64,000 nt of DNA from Christensenella tenuis. Lineage in GTDB: Bacteria; Bacillota; Clostridia; Christensenellales; Christensenellaceae. The notes beneath the pieces were generated by a model. That model searched no databases. It was given only the letters and a program-made list of their open reading frames with translations, and was not told the DNA's origin. The stretch lies in the NCBI RefSeq assembly GCF_014287795.1, contig NZ_JACOON010000001.1:186001-250000 (forward strand), read 5' to 3'. Below, one piece after another: positions 58,871 through 64,000 of this stretch. Made by a program: the position numbers and the translations under genes. The stretch's first letter is position 1, and the number at the start of each line of letters is the position of its first letter.

Positions 58871-59533
58871 TTGGATTATGTAAAGATTTTCCGGGAAAAG
58901 AATATTACACTGTATGGAAGCGACCAATTGCCGCAGAGTTTGCAAGTGTATGAAACCCTGCCGAATGTAATTTCTTTCGCACTGCCGCTGCCGCGCGCGA
59001 TTGTACGGGAGATTGCGGAAAACGGGCCGACAAAGACTTATTTCCATCATTACCGTACCTGCAATGCATACATCGATCATGTATCCTATACGCTTGTTCT
59101 TGCAATCAAAGCAGAAGGTTATGATGCAGTGTATATTCCGGCTTCACAATCGGTAAGTGAAGATGGATACAGGGGGCTTTTTCCGCACAAAGCAGCAGCG
59201 GTATTGTGTGGGCTGGGCGGAATTGGAATGAACGATTTACTGATTACCCCGGATTATGGGGCAAGCGTCCGTCTGGGGACGGTTATGACGGACCTGCCGG
59301 TTGCACGGACCGGAAAAACCGAAAATCCGTGTACTGGATGTGCCAAATGCGTATCGGCATGTCCGAGCGGCGCGCTTTTTGGAAAAAAGTGGGAAACTGG
59401 CATATCTGTCGAAGAGATCATAGATGTGCGCCTGTGCAGTGCACACATGAAAAAAGCTTATAAGAAAATTGGCAGGGGAGCCGTTTGTGGAATTTGTATG
59501 GCCGTTTGCCCAGTGGGACGGGTACCAAAGTAA
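58871..59533 (+). CDS. 4Fe-4S double-cluster protein (epoxyqueuosine-reductase-like)
   Basis: A 220-residue iron-sulfur protein. The N-terminal part (YIPASQSVSEDGYRGLFPHK, CGLGGIGMNDLLITPDYGAS) resembles the substrate region of QueG-like proteins, and the C-terminal part has two clusters, CTGCAKCVSACPSGALFG and CGICMAVCPVGRVPK. It lacks the B12-binding N-terminus of full QueG. Start TTG 58871 lies two bases after the gamma subunit stop; its ribosome site is weak. Its proximity to the decarboxylase subunits may mean co-transcription. Confidence 0.78.
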   Translation: MDYVKIFREKNITLYGSDQLPQSLQVYETLPNVISFALPLPRAIVREIAENGPTKTYFHHYRTCNAYIDHVSYTLVLAIKAEGYDAVYIPASQSVSEDGYRGLFPHKAAAVLCGLGGIGMNDLLITPDYGASVRLGTVMTDLPVARTGKTENPCTGCAKCVSACPSGALFGKKWETGISVEEIIDVRLCSAHMKKAYKKIGRGAVCGICMAVCPVGRVPK

Positions 59534-59579
59534 TTCTGCTGCTTTTTGAAAGAATTATGAACAATTTATTACGAAACTA

Positions 59580-59608
59580 TTTACAAGTGTGCGGAAACAT
59601 TGTATAAT
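59580..59608 (+). promoter_or_regulatory. Promoter of the NlpC/P60 wall-protein gene
   Basis: TTTACA at 59580-59585 and TATAAT at 59603-59608 with a 17-bp spacer. Confidence 0.6.
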
Positions 59609-59669
59609 AATCAAAGTTATAAGGTGAAATGGTGCCTTGTATCTTCGTAAAAAAACAGAGGAGATTAAT

Positions 59670-61145
59670 ATGAATCATATTATATCTAATGTTAAAGAGG
59701 GTTTTTCCAAAGCAGTCAGTACAACAAAAGACAAGCTTTCCCAAGTGAAAGGCTCTATTTCTAACATCCATGTAAGCAGTAAAAGAAGAAGGGGAACGGC
59801 GATGCCGTCGAGAAATTCGCGTACGAGAATTACCATGCAAAGGCCAGCCCGCCGTGCGACGCGGCGTTATACGGCACATCGTGTAAACAGGAAACGTTTT
59901 ACGGTGGTAGTAGCAGTTGCGGTTGTGGCGATCATGGTTCCTGTGATGGTTATGGCTGCAAACGGCGATACCGCCCAAGTAGAGCCGAATGTGCCGGAAA
60001 TGGTGCAGGTTGCGGAATACAATGTGGAAGCACCTGCGGAAACAACGCAGGCTGTGGCAGCCGTACCGGAATTGACGGAAACAACGCAGGCTGCGGTGGA
60101 AGAGAGCACAGTAACGTCAGATGGCGCAGTTGCGGATGATGCCGCGATTGCAGAGACGGCTGAAGAACCGACGCCTACTCCTGAGCCGACACCTCAGTAT
60201 GTTATGCTGACGGAAGGAATGAATGACGCTTCCGTACCGGCATTACAGCAGAGGTTAATGGATCTCTATTATATGGGTGCGGATGAAACAACTGATTATT
60301 ATGGGCCGCAAACGGCACAGGCAATTAAATATTTCCAGAGAAAACATGGCCTTGCAATCGATGGAGCGGCAGGCCCGGAAACACAGGCATTATTGTTCTC
60401 GGATCAGGCAAAAGAATATACAATGTCTCTTGGTGCGGAAGGATATGATGTCGAGCGGATGCAGGAGCGTTTGATGGCTCTTGGGTACCCGATTTCCTCA
60501 GCAAGCGGTTATTTTGGAGAGGAAACGGAAAAGGCTGTCCAGTATTTCCAGAGAATGAACGGCCTTACTGATGATGGCAGTGTCGGCCATATGACTGAAG
60601 AATTGATTTATTCGGATGAGGCTGAGAAAGCCCTGGAATATGAAGCTCCGAAAAAGGAAAATGATAGTTCCGATAGCAAGGGGAGCAGTTCGTCTGGAAA
60701 TAAAGGGAATAGTTCTTCTTCCGGCGGGAATAAAGGCAATAGTTCCTCAGGCGGTTCAGGCAGCAGCAGTCCGTCTTATACGGCTGATCCAGGTTCGGTA
60801 GAGGCTTTTATTGATGTGGCAATGGCTCAGGTTGGAAAACCGTATAGTCTTGGCGCAAAAGGCCCGGATGCATTTGACTGTTCTGGATTCATCTATTACG
60901 CACTGAAAGAGAGCGGTAATGGCATTGGCTATATGACATCCAGTGGTTGGGCGAATTCAGGCTATACTTCGGTAGGTTGGGATGATCTGCAGCGCGGCGA
61001 TATCGTGTGCGTTTCTGGTCATGTAGCGATCTATCTTGGCGGCGGACAGGTTATCGATGCCTCTTCGAGCCAGAATGCGATTGTTGTGCGGGGCTTAGGC
61101 TCTTGGTTCCAGAGTCGGTTTATCTGTGGTAAAAGACCACTCTAA
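59670..61145 (+). CDS. Cell-wall hydrolase: two peptidoglycan-binding domains plus NlpC/P60
   Basis: A 491-residue predicted D,L-endopeptidase-type wall enzyme. A very basic N-terminus of about 75 residues precedes a membrane segment VVVAVAVVAIMVPVMVMAAN, which is either an anchor or a long signal peptide. A Thr/Glu-rich region follows, then two PG_binding_1 repeats (SVPALQQRLMDLYYMGADE, YDVERMQERLMALGYPISSA), a Ser/Gly/Asn linker and a C-terminal NlpC/P60 domain with catalytic Cys in DAFDCSGFIYYAL and His in VSGHVAIYLGGGQVIDASS. GAGGAG precedes the ATG at 59670. Confidence 0.9.
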   Translation: MNHIISNVKEGFSKAVSTTKDKLSQVKGSISNIHVSSKRRRGTAMPSRNSRTRITMQRPARRATRRYTAHRVNRKRFTVVVAVAVVAIMVPVMVMAANGDTAQVEPNVPEMVQVAEYNVEAPAETTQAVAAVPELTETTQAAVEESTVTSDGAVADDAAIAETAEEPTPTPEPTPQYVMLTEGMNDASVPALQQRLMDLYYMGADETTDYYGPQTAQAIKYFQRKHGLAIDGAAGPETQALLFSDQAKEYTMSLGAEGYDVERMQERLMALGYPISSASGYFGEETEKAVQYFQRMNGLTDDGSVGHMTEELIYSDEAEKALEYEAPKKENDSSDSKGSSSSGNKGNSSSSGGNKGNSSSGGSGSSSPSYTADPGSVEAFIDVAMAQVGKPYSLGAKGPDAFDCSGFIYYALKESGNGIGYMTSSGWANSGYTSVGWDDLQRGDIVCVSGHVAIYLGGGQVIDASSSQNAIVVRGLGSWFQSRFICGKRPL

Positions 61146-61165
61146 GATACTTCGATTTTAATAGT

Positions 61166-61197
61166 AAGAACGGGTGCAACTGCATCCGTTCTTTTTT
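61166..61197 (+). terminator. Intrinsic terminator of the wall-hydrolase gene
   Basis: Stem AAGAACGGgTGCA/TGCAtCCGTTCTT with six Ts. Confidence 0.88.
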
Positions 61198-61203
61198 GTG
61201 TTC

Positions 61204-61232
61204 TTGTATAGTTCACATATATTTGCTATAAT
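61204..61232 (+). promoter_or_regulatory. Promoter of the large activator gene
   Basis: TTGTAT at 61204-61209 and TATAAT at 61227-61232, 17-bp spacer, close to the start codon. Confidence 0.6.
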
Positions 61233-61254
61233 ATTTTGTCAGCGGGAGGTAGTT

Positions 61255-64000
61255 ATGACAGAATATAAATTGGGACTTGATATTGGATCCACCACGATCA
61301 AAGTCGTGTTGATTGATGGGGAAGATAATATCTTGTTTGAAAGATATCGGCGTCATTTTTCAGACGTCAGGGGTGAACTATTAAATCTGTTTCGGGAAAT
61401 TGCGCAGGAATGCGGTACATATACGGTCACTTCGGCTATTACAGGTTCCGGGGGACTTTCTGTTGCCAAAATTCTAGGACTTCCTTTTATTCAAGAAGTA
61501 GTTGCGGGGGCGCGCGCAACGCAAAAATATATTCCGCAAGCGGATGTCGTTCTTGAGCTTGGGGGAGAAGATGCAAAGATCACTTATATGAAGCCATCGC
61601 TCGAACAGCGGATGAACGGGACCTGTGCAGGCGGTACAGGAGCCTTTATAGACCAGATGGCAACTTTGCTGAATACGGATCCGATGGGCTTAAACGAGCT
61701 TGCTAAAACCTATCAGACAATTTATCCGATCGCCGCGCGCTGCGGCGTATTTGCAAAAACAGATGTGCAGCCATTGGTCAATGAAGGCGCAGCGAAGGAA
61801 GACATTGCTGCTTCCATCTTCCAGTCGGTTGTAAATCAGACGATATCCGGACTTGCCTGCGGCAGGCCGATTCGGGGCAACGTTGCATTTTTGGGAGGTC
61901 CGCTTCATTATTTAACGGAGCTGCGCAGCCGATTTATAGATACTCTGAATTTAAAAGATGAAGCAATTATCCATCCGGAAAATTCGCACCTCTTTGTTGC
62001 GCTTGGCGCTGCATTGATGGCAGAAGGCAAAGAGTTTCAAATCAGCGAATTGCCGGGAATGCTTGAGCATGCAAGCGAAGGAGAGCACGAAACGCGGCGG
62101 CTGCGGGCATTGTTTGAAAATCAGGAAGAGTATGATGAATTCCAAAATCGGCATGCGCAGAAAAATGCCGTGCGGGCCGATTTAAAAGGTGCAGAGGGCG
62201 CATGCTATTTGGGATTGGATGCCGGGAGCACAACAATCAAAGCAGTCTTGATTGACGATCAAAGCAGAATACTGTATTCCCACTACCATTCCAATGAGGG
62301 AAGCCCGCTTGATTCCGCAGTAGAAATTGTACGCGATATTTATAATAAAATTCCTTCAGGCGCCTATATCGCAGGTGCATGCGTTACGGGATATGGGGAA
62401 GCAATCATAAAAGAAGCGCTGAAACTTGATCTTGGCGAGATTGAGACAATGGCGCACTATAAGGCGGCGGAATTTTTTAATAGGGATGTGGATCTCATTA
62501 TTGATATCGGTGGGCAAGATATGAAATGCTTGCGGATTAAGAATGGTGTCGTAGATGGGATTATGTTAAACGAGGCCTGTTCTTCCGGTTGCGGCAGCTT
62601 CCTGCAGACATTTGCTTTCTCGCTGGGGATACCGATTCAGGAATTCGCACAAGAAGCGCTCAAGGCGAAGAATCCTGTCGATCTTGGGACGCGTTGCACC
62701 GTATTTATGAATAGCCGGGTGAAACAGGCGCAGAAAGAGGGGGCGACCGTAGGAGACATCTCCGCCGGGCTTTCCTATTCGGTTGTAAAGAATGCATTAT
62801 ATAAAGTGATTAAGGTCAAAGATCCGCAAGATCTCGGCAGAAATATTGTCGTACAAGGCGGAACCTTTAAAAACGATGCGATCCTGCGCTCCTTTGAACT
62901 GGAGTTGGGGCGTGAGGTCGTCCGTCCGGATATCGCGGAGCTCATGGGCGCGTTCGGCGCTGCTTTGCTTGCCAAGAAAGAAATGAAGGGAAAGCGCTCG
63001 GGCATCTTATCCCGTGAGGAACTTGAACATTTTACATATAAGGGAAGCTTTGCGCGGTGTGGAAAATGTGAAAACAGATGTATGCTCACGATTACCACCT
63101 TCGAGGATGGAAGGAAGTTTGTTTCCGGAAACCGTTGCGAAAAGGGAAGCGGTATTGTACGTAAAAACGACATGCCGAATCTGTTTGATTACAAGCTGAA
63201 ACGTGTTTTCGAGTATGAGTCTTTGAGCGACGAGGAAGCTCCGAACGGGACAGTGGGGATTCCGCGTGCACTCAATATTTATGAGAACTATCCATTTTGG
63301 CATACGATGTTTACCAAGCTCGGCTTCCGTGTCGTATTGTCGGATCCATCCAGCCATTCTATGTTCCAGAAGGGGATGGAGACGATTTCATCGGATACCG
63401 TTTGCTATCCGGCAAAGCTGATTCACGGACATATTGAAAACCTTGCCGAAAAGGGTGTAAAACGGATTTTTTATCCATGCGTGCCTTTTGAACGCAAGGA
63501 GTTCGACAATACGAACAATCATTACAATTGTCCGGTGGTGACATCTTATCCGGAAGTGATCAAAAACAATATGGATGTCCTTCATGAAAAAGGGATTGAA
63601 TTTATTAATTTTTTTGTGGCTCTTGATGAACCGGAGTTCATGCCGCAGAAGATCATGAAGGAATTCGGAAAATATGGGATTACAGAAAAGCAGGCCAAAG
63701 AGGCGGCAGAAGCCGCGTACGCCGCGCTCGATGCGTTTAAGCAGGATATGAGGGAACAGGGCGAAAAGACGATCAAATGGCTCGAGGAGACCGGAAATAC
63801 AGGCATTGTGCTTGCCGGACGGCCTTACCATGTGGATGCAGAAATCAACCATGGTATTCCATCGTTGATTACAAGCTATGGTCTTGCCGTATTGACGGAG
63901 GACAGTGTAGCACATTTGGGGCATCTTGAACGCCCAATCCGGGTAATGGACCAGTGGGCGTTCCACACGCGGTTGTATGAGGCTGCGGCGGCGGTAGGGC
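61255..64000 (+). CDS. Giant 2-hydroxyacyl-CoA dehydratase activator-type protein, C-terminus off the window
   Basis: At least 915 residues of a protein with two tandem ASKHA ATPase domains of the BadF/BcrA/HgdC class. The first has GLDIGSTTIKVVLIDGED, LELGGEDAKITYM and NGTCAGGTGAFIDQMA. The second has GLDAGSTTIKAVLID, DIGGQDMKCLRIKNG and NEACSSGCGSFLQTFAFSLG. A cysteine-rich segment (CGKCENRCMLTIT, then NRCEKGSGI) and a dehydratase-subunit-like region (GIPRALNIYENYPFWHTMF, VCYPAKLIHGHIENLAEKGV) follow. Full-length relatives are about 1400 residues. They probably drive low-potential electron transfer by ATP hydrolysis. GGGAGG precedes the ATG at 61255. The true substrate is unknown. Confidence 0.88.
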   Translation, partial: MTEYKLGLDIGSTTIKVVLIDGEDNILFERYRRHFSDVRGELLNLFREIAQECGTYTVTSAITGSGGLSVAKILGLPFIQEVVAGARATQKYIPQADVVLELGGEDAKITYMKPSLEQRMNGTCAGGTGAFIDQMATLLNTDPMGLNELAKTYQTIYPIAARCGVFAKTDVQPLVNEGAAKEDIAASIFQSVVNQTISGLACGRPIRGNVAFLGGPLHYLTELRSRFIDTLNLKDEAIIHPENSHLFVALGAALMAEGKEFQISELPGMLEHASEGEHETRRLRALFENQEEYDEFQNRHAQKNAVRADLKGAEGACYLGLDAGSTTIKAVLIDDQSRILYSHYHSNEGSPLDSAVEIVRDIYNKIPSGAYIAGACVTGYGEAIIKEALKLDLGEIETMAHYKAAEFFNRDVDLIIDIGGQDMKCLRIKNGVVDGIMLNEACSSGCGSFLQTFAFSLGIPIQEFAQEALKAKNPVDLGTRCTVFMNSRVKQAQKEGATVGDISAGLSYSVVKNALYKVIKVKDPQDLGRNIVVQGGTFKNDAILRSFELELGREVVRPDIAELMGAFGAALLAKKEMKGKRSGILSREELEHFTYKGSFARCGKCENRCMLTITTFEDGRKFVSGNRCEKGSGIVRKNDMPNLFDYKLKRVFEYESLSDEEAPNGTVGIPRALNIYENYPFWHTMFTKLGFRVVLSDPSSHSMFQKGMETISSDTVCYPAKLIHGHIENLAEKGVKRIFYPCVPFERKEFDNTNNHYNCPVVTSYPEVIKNNMDVLHEKGIEFINFFVALDEPEFMPQKIMKEFGKYGITEKQAKEAAEAAYAALDAFKQDMREQGEKTIKWLEETGNTGIVLAGRPYHVDAEINHGIPSLITSYGLAVLTEDSVAHLGHLERPIRVMDQWAFHTRLYEAAAAVG

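Overview
The window is a mid-GC chromosomal segment of an anaerobic Firmicute, most likely class Clostridia. The support is a PyrR-attenuated pyr operon, the HlyD-like/YggS/SepF/DivIVA/LspA/RluD cluster, RqcH, rph-rdgB-ysnB synteny, a B. subtilis yhbD/bactofilin pair, an RsbV/RsbW/SigB-F-type partner-switch locus, an OadB-type sodium pump and a giant 2-hydroxyacyl-CoA dehydratase activator protein. A more exact placement (Christensenellales-like) is only a guess.

Layout. 1-3.4 kb: a membrane GGDEF protein (C-terminus off the window) downstream of a lipoprotein solute-binding protein. 3.5-5.4 kb: tRNA-Gln, a probable 6S RNA and enolase. 5.4-6.6 kb: bactofilin and DUF4004 regulator. 6.8-10.9 kb: acyl-CoA synthetase, lgt, pncB. 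10.9-15.6 kb: PQQ-propeller protein, AI-2E-family exporter, an unassigned small RNA, gdhA. 15.6-17.6 kb: sigma factor with an anti-sigma antagonist and two RsbW-like proteins, one of them degenerate. 17.7-22.3 kb: cell-envelope and division cluster. 22.3-30.1 kb: pyr operon (pyrR-uraA-pyrC-pyrF-carA-pyrK-pyrD-pyrE), lacking pyrB and carB. 30.1-38.0 kb: rqcH, rph-rdgB-phosphoesterase, a CLC channel, a GntR regulator and a glycosyltransferase.

38.3-46.0 kb: four tRNAs (Arg, His, Gln, Lys), with a 7.2-kb integrative element inserted in the 3' end of tRNA-Lys. The element is bounded by a 47-bp perfect direct repeat and is visibly A+T-rich. It carries a PD-(D/E)XK nuclease, a serine recombinase, a collagen-like lipoprotein whose NlpC/P60 domain has lost its catalytic Cys and His, an XRE regulator, an HTH protein ending in an SSB-like acidic tail, and an excisionase-integrase fusion. 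This is the most novel part of the window.

46.1-64 kb: Fe-alcohol dehydrogenase, an IS200-type element, sbcDC, a U32 peptidase-like protein, typA plus a methyltransferase, a flavin reductase, OadB and OadG-like subunits, a 4Fe-4S protein, a PG-binding/NlpC-P60 wall protein, and the start of the large activator protein.

Most transcription units end in clear intrinsic terminators, and many start at sigma-A-type promoters with 17-bp spacers. All product calls come from reading motifs in the translated sequence; no database search was run.
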